From Xanthobacteraceae bacterium (lineage in GTDB: Bacteria > Pseudomonadota > Alphaproteobacteria > Rhizobiales > Xanthobacteraceae): a stretch of 36,868 nt of DNA. Every line of letters begins with the position of its first letter. Within the stretch, counting starts at the first letter, position 1. The position numbers and the translations under genes were made by a program. The notes below the pieces were generated by a model. That model was not told where the DNA came from. It searched no databases and saw only the letters and a program-made list of their open reading frames with translations. Positions 7,906 to 15,346 of this stretch are shown here, in pieces. The DNA lies in the NCBI GenBank assembly GCA_030038995.1, contig JASHQS010000015.1, positions 1-36,868 of the forward strand, in the 5' to 3' direction.

Positions 7906-10416
7906 TTATGCCGGCCTCACCGGCCGCTGTGCCGCTTCGGCGAGCTCCGCGCGCAGTTTGTTCAGCGCGCCGGACCAATCGCCGATCGCGCTCTGCCGGA
8001 ACAGCCGCATGGTCGGATACCAGGGGCTGTCGGTGCGGTGCATGAGCCAGCGCCAATCGGGCGAGAACGGCAGCAAAAGCGCCGTCACCTTGCCCATCGC
8101 CCCAGCCAGATGCGCCACCGAGGTGTCGACCGCGACGACAAGGTCGAGCATCGCCAGAACGGCGGCGGTATCCGCGTAATCTTCGAATTGCTGGCCAAGC
8201 TGTAATATCCCATGCTGCTCCAACAGCGCCGCCTGTGCCGGGCTCACGTCCTTTTGCAAGCTGACGAAATCTATTCCGGGGACGCCAAACAGCCTGACGA
8301 AGCATTCGAGCGCGATCGAGCGGTGGCGGTCGTTGCCAAAATCGGGATTGCCGGCCCAGCACACGCCGACGCGCACCCTTCCGTTATCCGGCAGGCGCGG
8401 CCGCCACGCAGCAAGACGGTCCGCGAAAGGCCGCAGATAGGGAACGTTCGCCGGGACCGTTTCGAGCTCGGTGTCGAACGCGAGCGGCAGGCTGAGCAGC
8501 GGACAATACAGATCGAAGGCGGGCAGCGCGTCGCCATCCGTCAGCACGCGCGAAACGCCGGGCACGGTCGTCGCCAGCGCCTTGAGCGGGCGCGGCACCA
8601 CCAGCATGACTTCGGCACCGCGCGCGGCGACCAGCGGCGCGTAGCGCACGAACTGGATGACGTCGCCCATGCCTTGCTCACCGGTGAGCAGGACGATCTT
8701 GCCGGCTATATCTTCGCCGCACCACATTGGCTGCGGATAGTTGCGGCGATGCCCCGCAAAGTGCTTCGTCTCCCAGCGGTGCTCGTATTGTTTCCAGCCT
8801 TCGCGATAATCGCCCATGCACAGGCGCGTGATCGCCGCATTGAAATTGGCCTCGGCGTTCACCGGCTCGCGCGCCAGCGCCGCGGCGTAGGCCTCCAGCG
8901 CTTCCTGCAGGCGCGACAGCTTGAGCATGGCGTTGCCGCGATTGACGTGAGCGCCGACGATATGCGGCTGGATGAGGAGCGCTTGATCGTGGCACGCAAT
9001 CGCCTCCTCGCAGCGATCCAGCAAGCTCAGCGCGACACCGCGGTCGGTAAGCGCAATCGGATGGTGGGGATCGATCGCGAGCGCTTGCTCATAGCTCGCC
9101 AACGCCTCGGTGAAGCGTTTGTCCTTTATGCATGCGTTGCCACGATAGATAAGAGCGGCGATATTACCGGGCTGGCGCGCGATCACCGCGTCGAAGACCG
9201 CGAGCGCTTCGTCAGCGCGATCGAGATTGAGCAGTGCGGTGCCGCGATTGACTTCAATGTCGGGGCGAGCTGCGGCAGCCAGCGCCGCATCGTAGCTCGC
9301 CAGGGCCTCGGCATGACGGCCGAGCTTGCCGAGGATGACGCCGCGGGTGTTGAGCACGTCCGGTTGCGCCGGATCTTGGGTTAAGGCTTTATCGCAGACG
9401 GCGAGCCCCTCCGCAAAGCGATCCAGTCGCAAAAGCGCATTGGCGCGGTTATGGAGCGTTTCGACACGTTCGGCGCCGCCGGTGAGCGCGGCTTCGAATT
9501 TCTCCAGCGCCTCTTCGAGCCTTTGCAGACTGAGCAATGCCAGCCCGAAATTGTTGAGCGCGTCGATACGCTGCGGTTCGAGCGCAAGCGCCGCCCGATA
9601 GCTTGCGCACGCCTCCTCATGCCGCCCGAGCCCGCGCAGCGCGTTGCCGTGGTTGTAAAGGGCGTCGGCATAATCGGGCCGCACCGCAAGTGCACGCTCA
9701 GCGCTTTGCAGGGCCTCTTGATGACGTCCAAGCTCTGCGAGCGCCACGCTGCGATTATTGAGCGCGTCAGCGTCGCTCGGCTCGAGCGCGAGTACGGCGT
9801 CATAGGCGGCGAGCGCCTCCTGGTGCCGCTTCAAGGCGATCAGCGCATTACCGCGCCGATTATGCGCCGGCGCGTGGCACGGTTGCGACGCCAGCACCGC
9901 GTCATAGTCGATGAGCGCCTCTTGGTGGCGGCCCAGCGCGGCGAGGACGATGCCGCGATTGAACAGAGCGCCGATGTGCCCAGGCGAAAGCGCGAGCGCC
10001 GTCTCGAAGCTTGCCAACGCATCGGCGTGGCGGCCGAGACCGGCCAACGCGCGGCCACGGTTGTAATGCATGGAAGCGCTTTCCGCGCGGCTCGCCAACG
10101 CCTCGTCGAAAGCGGCAAGCGCCTCTTCGTGGCGTTTGAGCGCTTCGAGGATCACGCCGTAGTTGATCAACGCGTCGGCTGCTCCGGGCTGCGCCTTGAG
10201 CGCGGCGGCAACCAACCGCAGACCCTCGACCGAGCGCCCCTGCTGGTGCTTGAGGACACCTCCGAGGTGCAACGCGTCGAAATTATGCGGATCGCCGGCG
10301 ATCACCGATTGATAGATTTGGTCGGCTTCCTCGAGACGCCCCGCCTGGTGCAGCGCCAGGGCTTGCTGGACGAGAGGCGCGGTCTGCGGGCATTGCGCCG
10401 CTGCATGCATGGCCAT
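7906..10416 (-). CDS. TPR-repeat glycosyltransferase-like protein
   Basis: An 836-residue protein. Roughly residues 10-510 are a long array of about 14 TPR units (34-residue repeats of the type ALxxYDxALALxPxxADALNNRG). A linker with GDYREGWKQYEHRW follows. Residues about 565-830 form a glycosyltransferase-B type domain with GEQGMGDVIQFVRYAPLVAARG, VCWAGNP and VDTSVAHLAGAMGK, resembling heptosyltransferase/GT9 and the C-terminal part of TPR-OGT-like proteins. The TPR part would bind a protein substrate or partner. Its position next to flagellin genes suggests flagellin glycosylation, though the acceptor is unproven. ATGs at 10416 and 10410 are both possible starts. Confidence 0.82.
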   Translation of the reverse strand: MAMHAAAQCPQTAPLVQQALALHQAGRLEEADQIYQSVIAGDPHNFDALHLGGVLKHQQGRSVEGLRLVAAALKAQPGAADALINYGVILEALKRHEEALAAFDEALASRAESASMHYNRGRALAGLGRHADALASFETALALSPGHIGALFNRGIVLAALGRHQEALIDYDAVLASQPCHAPAHNRRGNALIALKRHQEALAAYDAVLALEPSDADALNNRSVALAELGRHQEALQSAERALAVRPDYADALYNHGNALRGLGRHEEACASYRAALALEPQRIDALNNFGLALLSLQRLEEALEKFEAALTGGAERVETLHNRANALLRLDRFAEGLAVCDKALTQDPAQPDVLNTRGVILGKLGRHAEALASYDAALAAAARPDIEVNRGTALLNLDRADEALAVFDAVIARQPGNIAALIYRGNACIKDKRFTEALASYEQALAIDPHHPIALTDRGVALSLLDRCEEAIACHDQALLIQPHIVGAHVNRGNAMLKLSRLQEALEAYAAALAREPVNAEANFNAAITRLCMGDYREGWKQYEHRWETKHFAGHRRNYPQPMWCGEDIAGKIVLLTGEQGMGDVIQFVRYAPLVAARGAEVMLVVPRPLKALATTVPGVSRVLTDGDALPAFDLYCPLLSLPLAFDTELETVPANVPYLRPFADRLAAWRPRLPDNGRVRVGVCWAGNPDFGNDRHRSIALECFVRLFGVPGIDFVSLQKDVSPAQAALLEQHGILQLGQQFEDYADTAAVLAMLDLVVAVDTSVAHLAGAMGKVTALLLPFSPDWRWLMHRTDSPWYPTMRLFRQSAIGDWSGALNKLRAELAEAAQRPVRPA

Positions 10417-10621
10417 CGGTCATTCACCGTGAAGCGCAGGCGAAGAACGGGGACGTCTCTCCTGCCGTCGCCCGATTGGTCGGGCGCCGCCGCCGGTTGG
10501 ATTTGACCCGGATAACGTCGGACAAGATGGTTAACCAAGCGTAAGTCCGCACGCGAGAGACTCAAAATTAACCGCGTGTAGGCACAATCGATTCGGGCCG
10601 AATTGCCCGGGAGCCGGCGGA

Positions 10622-11428
10622 ATGAGCATCGGAAGTGTCGGCGGCACCACTTCGTTCTGGCAGCAGGATCAGAACTATTGGCAGCAAGCCCAGGAGAACG
10701 ACAACTCCACCGCGGCCACCACGTCGGTGATTGATGCCATCAGCTCGGCCGAGACCAGCCTGGGCAAGGGCCTCGCCAGCATCGCCAATCAGACCGCTCT
10801 CAATCGCGTCAATTCTCAATTGACGGCTGCCATCCAGAGCATCTTATCGGGCGACACCGGATCGTCGACCTCCACCGGTTCCTCCACGTCATCTGCTGCC
10901 AACGCGTCGTCGTCGCCATCACCCGCCACCGGCACCGGGACGGCGGTGCTGGCGATAGACACCCCGTTGTCACTTCTCGGCATTCCCGCCGGCGGCACGA
11001 TCACCGTCAGCGCTGGCGACGATACCACGACGTATACGTCGACCGGCACCGACACGGTCGGCGATCTGATGAACGCGATCAATGCGAATGATTTTGGCAA
11101 TGCGGCAGTGACCGCATCGCTGAGCAGCGATGGCAGGCTGATCCTCACCAGCAAGAACGACACCGATACGATTACGGTCGGAGGCGTTTACGCCTCGAAC
11201 ATCGGCTTTGCCGTAGGCAATCAGACCTTCAATCCAACCGAAGGCACGTCCGCCCCTTCGACCACGTCGAGCGCAACTGCGACGTCGACCACTGCGAGCA
11301 GCAGCTCCACTAGCAGCTCGACCAGCACAAAAAGTTACACGACGGTGGCGTCGGAGATGCTCAGCAGTGCCTCATCGCTGTTGTCGGATTCCGGCGACGG
11401 CGGCACTCTCGTTGACATGCTGACCTGA
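10622..11428 (+). CDS. Flagellar-like Ser/Thr-rich protein with flagellin IN-type domain
   Basis: A 268-residue protein with no assigned role. Residues 1-75 are helical and polar (FWQQDQNYWQQAQENDN, then SLGKGLASIANQTALNRVNSQL). A Ser/Thr linker follows. Residues about 115-205 form a beta-rich domain (GGTITVSAGDD, DTVGDLMNAIN, TITVGGVYASNIGF) very close to one inside the FlgE in this window. The tail is again Ser/Thr-rich and ends in a short helix. There is no N-terminal signal peptide, as is usual for flagellar type III substrates. Export by the flagellum is an inference from composition and neighbourhood. CGGAATG at 10616-10624 gives a weak ribosome site, but the reading frame composition supports the gene. 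Confidence 0.7.
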   Translation: MSIGSVGGTTSFWQQDQNYWQQAQENDNSTAATTSVIDAISSAETSLGKGLASIANQTALNRVNSQLTAAIQSILSGDTGSSTSTGSSTSSAANASSSPSPATGTGTAVLAIDTPLSLLGIPAGGTITVSAGDDTTTYTSTGTDTVGDLMNAINANDFGNAAVTASLSSDGRLILTSKNDTDTITVGGVYASNIGFAVGNQTFNPTEGTSAPSTTSSATATSTTASSSSTSSSTSTKSYTTVASEMLSSASSLLSDSGDGGTLVDMLT

Positions 11429-11476
11429 TCGCCGAGTTTCAGAGACAGCAAACACGTAAATCGTCAAGCTGCCGGG

Positions 11477-12253
11477 TCAGGCTGCGGCGAACTGCGATGA
11501 CAGGTCGCCGCAGAACGCCATCTGGCCCACGTGATTGAGCCTGGAACTCAGATCGGCCCAGATTTCGCCGCCAATATCGGTCCAGCGCCTGCAGAAGGCG
11601 AAATCCTCGCTCAGATAAGTGCCGTCCTCGGCGATCATGCTCTCGAAAAGAGCGAATCGCTTTTCGCTCTCGACCGCTGCATCGAGCGAATGGTCGCGTT
11701 TGTATTGCAGATGCGTGTAGCGCGCGCACATTCGCTCTAATGCGGCCCGCCGTATCATCAAAAAACCAGTGCCGGCATAGCGGACCTTGACGAATCCGGA
11801 TTGCGCGGTGACGGCATTCGGATCGTCGACTTCGAAGACGTATTGCAGCGCGGCAGCGGCCGGATTCGGACGCGCCGCCTCGATGGTCGATTTGACCTTG
11901 GCCCAATCGATCCGCTTGACCGGGTAGATCGCGGCACACACCTCGGCCCCGCACTGGATCAGCCGCAGGACCTGCTCCGGCTCGAAGCCGATATCGGCGT
12001 CGATGAACAGCAGATGGGTCGCGTCCGCGTCCTCGAGGAATTGCGAAATCAGGCTCGCCCGCGCGCGCGTGATCAAGGCATCGCCGTCCTTGAACCGCAC
12101 CTTCAGATTGACCCCGGAATAGGATCGCAGCCGCGCTTGCAGCTTCAACAGCGAAGCGGCGTATTGAACGGCGATCTGCCCGCCGAAGCAAGGAGTCGCG
12201 ATGACGAGGCTTATCCCGGCGGCTGCTGGGGAATTGGGCATTGGGGGAACCAT
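11477..12253 (-). CDS. GT-A-like glycosyltransferase
   Basis: A 258-residue protein with a glycosyltransferase GT-A type fold: ISLVIATPCFGG at the start, LLFIDADIGFEP at about residues 82-93 supplying a DxD metal motif, and a late acidic DGTYLSEDFAFCRRW region that fits the catalytic or acceptor site. There is no signal peptide or membrane segment, so it acts in the cytosol. Its donor and acceptor are unknown. Position between a flagellar-like gene and flagellin suggests flagellin or flagellar-surface glycosylation. The ATG at 12253 or the one at 12241 (MPNSPAAAG) could be the start. It is divergent from flagellin. Confidence 0.75.
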   Translation of the reverse strand: MVPPMPNSPAAAGISLVIATPCFGGQIAVQYAASLLKLQARLRSYSGVNLKVRFKDGDALITRARASLISQFLEDADATHLLFIDADIGFEPEQVLRLIQCGAEVCAAIYPVKRIDWAKVKSTIEAARPNPAAAALQYVFEVDDPNAVTAQSGFVKVRYAGTGFLMIRRAALERMCARYTHLQYKRDHSLDAAVESEKRFALFESMIAEDGTYLSEDFAFCRRWTDIGGEIWADLSSRLNHVGQMAFCGDLSSQFAAA

Positions 12254-12313
12254 TTCAAAGTCATGGTTGCCAAATAGCGAACCATGGTTAGCAACGAGTG
12301 AACGAGCATGGTT
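12248..12313. repeat. Cluster of AACCAT/ATGGTT hexamers in the flagellin upstream region
   Basis: Five copies lie within 66 bp: AACCAT at 12248 and 12280, and ATGGTT at 12263, 12284 and 12308. They sit in the 334-bp gene-free gap 12254-12587 between the glycosyltransferase start and flagellin. The copy at 12248 overlaps the glycosyltransferase start codon. The rest of the gap shows no gene. Confidence 0.5.
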
Positions 12314-12587
12314 ATTAGCGGCTTAAGGAATGGCCCGAAAGCCGCCAAACGCCCGGAAATCCCTGTGGCGCGAGCGTGGCAACCGGCCAATTCTAACGAC
12401 TGTATTGACAGGCAACGGTACGCGGACATTCGGCAAATCCCGGACGAACCACCCGGATTTACGCGTCTTTAAGCGAAATACGGCAAACGTCTGACAACCG
12501 ATTACGCGATCGGAACATGCACTCGCCGGTCCGACACGTACGGAAAGTGCAAGCCCAGTACGGCCTGTAACCAGTAGAGGTACCACG

Positions 12588-13718
12588 ATGTCTGACGTTA
12601 CCCTAACCGCGGGCATTCGGCAGAACCTGCTGTCGCTACAGCAGACGTCAGCCGAGTTGACCACCACCCAGGAAGCGCTGGCCACCGGCGACGCGGTCAA
12701 CTCCGCTGCCGAGAATCCAAGCGCCTATTTCACCTCGCAGAATCTGACTGACTCTGCCAACTCCCTGAGCGCCCTGCTCGATCAGATCGGGCAAGGCCTG
12801 CAAACCATCGACGCCGCCACCAATGGCCTCACCGGCATCACCAGCCTGCTGCAGCAGGCGTTGTCCACCGTCCAGCAGGCGCAGTCGGATCCCTTTACGA
12901 CTGCGGCGGCCACCACCGGAACGGTCGACCTTGCCACCGGCGCTCCCAGCGCCGCGGCCGGCGATCTGCTGATCAGCGTCGGGACCTCGACCGCCACGGT
13001 CGCCGTTACCTCGGGCGAGGCCCTGAGCGCCATCGAATCGGCGATCAACAGCGCCAGCACCAGCACCCTCAACGGTGCCGTGACCGCGAGCGACAATGGC
13101 AGCGGAGATTTGGTGCTGAGCTCCACCTCGACCGCCTTCACGGTCGGCAGCAATGCCACCGCGACGGGGCTCGGCCTCACCGCCGGAGCCGTTACCGGTA
13201 CCAGCAGCACGCGGCAGACGCTGCAGGACAATTACAACACGCTCTTGACGCAGATCGATCAGTTGGCCGGGGATTCCGGCTATAACGGCGTCAACCTGAT
13301 CGGCGGCAACAATCTGCAGATCAACTTCAACGCGACCGCCACCAGCTCGCTGACTATTGACGGCGTGAACTATAATGCCGCGGGACTCGGCCTGTCTTCG
13401 GTCAGCGGCGCGGGGGTCGGCTCTTTCTCCGACGGCAGCGAGCTGTCGAGCTTGATCAACTCTATCAACGCGGCCATCTCGACAGTGCAGACCCAGACCG
13501 AGACGTTCGGCACCAATTCGTCGACGATCTCGACCCGGCAGACATTCACCACGGCCATGATCAACACGCTGCAGACCGGCGCCAGCAACCTGGTGGCGGC
13601 GGACCAGAACCAAGAGAGCGCCGATCTGCTTACCGAGCAGACCCAGCAGCAACTGGAAATCTCGGCGCTGTCGATCGCCAATCAGGCGAACCAGTCCGTG
13701 CTCAAGCTGTTCAGCTAA
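12588..13718 (+). CDS. fliC: Flagellin
   Basis: A 376-residue flagellin, the filament subunit exported through the flagellar type III apparatus. The conserved N-terminal coiled coil (residues about 1-105, with ITxxIRQNLLSLQQT-like start and PSAYFTSQNL) and C-terminal helix (about 300-376, ending SIANQANQSVLKLFS) bracket a variable middle. Residues about 110-200 hold an IN-type beta insertion rich in Thr and Ser, a likely target for O-linked modification. The ribosome site is AGAGG. flaF follows about 170 bp on, after a strong terminator. Genes for modification enzymes flank it on both sides. Confidence 0.93.
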   Translation: MSDVTLTAGIRQNLLSLQQTSAELTTTQEALATGDAVNSAAENPSAYFTSQNLTDSANSLSALLDQIGQGLQTIDAATNGLTGITSLLQQALSTVQQAQSDPFTTAAATTGTVDLATGAPSAAAGDLLISVGTSTATVAVTSGEALSAIESAINSASTSTLNGAVTASDNGSGDLVLSSTSTAFTVGSNATATGLGLTAGAVTGTSSTRQTLQDNYNTLLTQIDQLAGDSGYNGVNLIGGNNLQINFNATATSSLTIDGVNYNAAGLGLSSVSGAGVGSFSDGSELSSLINSINAAISTVQTQTETFGTNSSTISTRQTFTTAMINTLQTGASNLVAADQNQESADLLTEQTQQQLEISALSIANQANQSVLKLFS

Positions 13719-13745
13719 AGTTTCTGGTTACAGGGCCTACGAAGG

Positions 13746-13777
13746 CGGCGGGGCAGCAACGCCCCGCCGTTTTTCTT
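13746..13777 (+). terminator. Rho-independent terminator of flagellin
   Basis: A perfect 9-bp GC-rich stem (CGGCGGGGC and GCCCCGCCG) with a 6-base loop is followed by TTTTTCTT. It starts 28 bp after the flagellin stop and isolates flagellin from flaF. Confidence 0.93.
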
Positions 13778-13889
13778 GGGTGAATTTCGCAGCCCGGCAG
13801 CAGCGTCAATATTCGATTAACAGGCGGAATGTACAAAGGCTTTTAAGCCAAGTCGCCGCCGGCCGGTTTACAAAAAGGAGCGCGCCGCC

Positions 13890-14255
13890 GTGAACTACGC
13901 GAGCAAAGCCTATGCGAAAACCGCCAAGGAGATCGCCGCGCCGCGCGAGCTCGAGGCCAATCTGCTGCTGCAAGCCGCAGCCAAACTGCAGGCGGTACAC
14001 GATTCGTGGGCGGATAAACCCAACGAGCTTAGAGACGCACTGCTGTATAATCGCCGCCTTTGGACAGTGTTCGTCGATTCCGCGATCCGCGACGACAAGA
14101 GGTTGCCGGCCGGCCTCCGCGAGAACCTCAAGACGCTCGGTGCCTTCGTCATGTGCGAGACCTTCTCGCTGATGACCAAGCCGAAACCGAGGTACCTGCA
14201 ATCTCTCATCAAGATCAATCGCCGCATCGCCGCTGGATTACTCGGCCGGCATTAG
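13890..14255 (+). CDS. flaF: Flagellar biosynthesis regulator FlaF
   Basis: A 121-residue helical protein matching FlaF: YAKTAKEIAAPRELEANLL, then LRDALLYNRRLWTVF and LPAGLRENLKTLGAFVM. In Caulobacter FlaF activates flagellin synthesis after transcription and is paired with the repressor FlbT. FlbT is not found in this window. Translation starts at GTG 13890, set by AAGGAG nine bases upstream; no ATG fits the family. Its stop is 8 bp before the following CmcI-like gene, so the two are likely cotranscribed. Confidence 0.92.
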   Translation: MNYASKAYAKTAKEIAAPRELEANLLLQAAAKLQAVHDSWADKPNELRDALLYNRRLWTVFVDSAIRDDKRLPAGLRENLKTLGAFVMCETFSLMTKPKPRYLQSLIKINRRIAAGLLGRH

Positions 14256-14263
14256 CACGAGCA

Positions 14264-15295
14264 ATGGGCAAGCCGCTGCCTCATGACCTGATCTCGCAAG
14301 CCAGCGGCCTGATCGCTGGCGACGAACTGAAGAAGGCGGCGCTCGACTATTCGCGCGCGATGCGGGAGAAAGTCGAGCGCGACCAAGGCGGCCTGCTCAG
14401 CGTGTTCGACGGCTGGTTCGCACGAGTCGTCCGCCGTCTGACCGAATTCGATGCGAGCCACCCGTGGGAAGAAAGCGTGCGCGAGAACGCCGCGCAGTCC
14501 CCGGCGGCCGAGGACTTGCAATGGGACCTGCTGCGGCTGCGGCTGTTTCTCGACCGCTGGCGGCGGGGCCGGTTCGTGACATTCGCCGAGCGGGAAAGAT
14601 CGCAAATCCACTACCACCCGCGCTTCGGCACCGAGTTCAGCGCCGATGTGCTGCTGACTTGCCAGGGCGCTCCCTCGCTGATGCGCTGGCGCGGCCAGCC
14701 GCTGATGAAGAACGTCTTCGATTTCGCCATGTACCCGGCGCTGATCAGCGACGTTCGCCCGAGGACCATTTTTGAAGTCGGCTCCGGCCTCGGCGCCAGC
14801 GCCGCCTGGTTCGCCGATCACATGACATTCTGCGGTATTGACGGCCGCGTCCACTCCGTCGACCGGGCCAAGGCGCAAATGGAGCACCCGCGGGTCAGCT
14901 TTTACCAGGGCGACTGTCGCTCTCCGGAAAAGCTATTTGCCCCCGAATTGCTCGGTACGGAACCTCATCCATGGCTGGTCGTCGAAGATGCCCACCAAAA
15001 CGTCGTCGCGGTACTGCAAGAGTTCCACAAGTTCCTGCTGCCCGGCGATTACCTGGTGGTCGAGGACAGCGACGTAAAGCGAGACGCACTAAGGAGTTTT
15101 CTTGGTGCGCACCCGGGCAGTTATCTTGTCGATACCCGCTACACCGACAATTTCGGGCGCAACGCGACCTGTGCGGCGGATTCGATATTCGTCAGAACGA
15201 AAGCCGACGAGCGGGCATTCCGGCTGACGCTGGCCGGCGCGGAGGGTGACAAAGAAATCGCCTTCGCTACCTCTTCGCCCGGGTTGCCCCGTTAA
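14264..15295 (+). CDS. CmcI-like SAM-dependent enzyme (cephalosporin hydroxylase family)
   Basis: A 343-residue protein with the CmcI fold: a SAM-binding Rossmann motif IFEVGSGLGASAAWF near residue 170, GRVHSVDRA, FYQGDCRS, and a late acidic patch LVVEDAHQ and DYLVVEDSDVKRD typical of CmcI. Family members methylate or hydroxylate small molecules or sugars; some sit in polysaccharide loci. Here the gene lies 8 bp downstream of flaF, so a flagellin- or glycan-modifying methyltransferase is the reasonable guess. The ribosome site is weak, which fits coupling to flaF. An in-frame upstream reading from 14060 overlaps flaF and is not homologous. Confidence 0.78.
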   Translation: MGKPLPHDLISQASGLIAGDELKKAALDYSRAMREKVERDQGGLLSVFDGWFARVVRRLTEFDASHPWEESVRENAAQSPAAEDLQWDLLRLRLFLDRWRRGRFVTFAERERSQIHYHPRFGTEFSADVLLTCQGAPSLMRWRGQPLMKNVFDFAMYPALISDVRPRTIFEVGSGLGASAAWFADHMTFCGIDGRVHSVDRAKAQMEHPRVSFYQGDCRSPEKLFAPELLGTEPHPWLVVEDAHQNVVAVLQEFHKFLLPGDYLVVEDSDVKRDALRSFLGAHPGSYLVDTRYTDNFGRNATCAADSIFVRTKADERAFRLTLAGAEGDKEIAFATSSPGLPR

Positions 15296-15346
15296 CGCTT
15301 CATTCAGCCTAATCTTCTAACGACCCGTGAGCGCCCTGCAGCACTT

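Noticed and set aside
8212-10506. Plus-strand frames opposite the long TPR-glycosyltransferase
   Set aside because: Arg/Ala/Leu-rich translations mirroring the TPR codons; no ribosome sites or recognisable motifs.
11439-12191. Alternative minus-strand frame over the GT-A-like gene
   Set aside because: Arg-rich shadow; the frame at 11477-12253 carries the DxD motif and family-like strands.
12363-12378. TGGCGCGAGCGTGGCA as a sigma-54 promoter for flagellin
   Set aside because: Two mismatches from consensus, no CGGCA-N5-TGCCG palindrome at the usual distance upstream, and a leader of nearly 200 nt; too weak to call.
13741-13889. FlbT gene expected next to flaF
   Set aside because: No FlbT-like frame is present near flaF on either strand; the stretch contains only the flagellin terminator and the flaF ribosome site.
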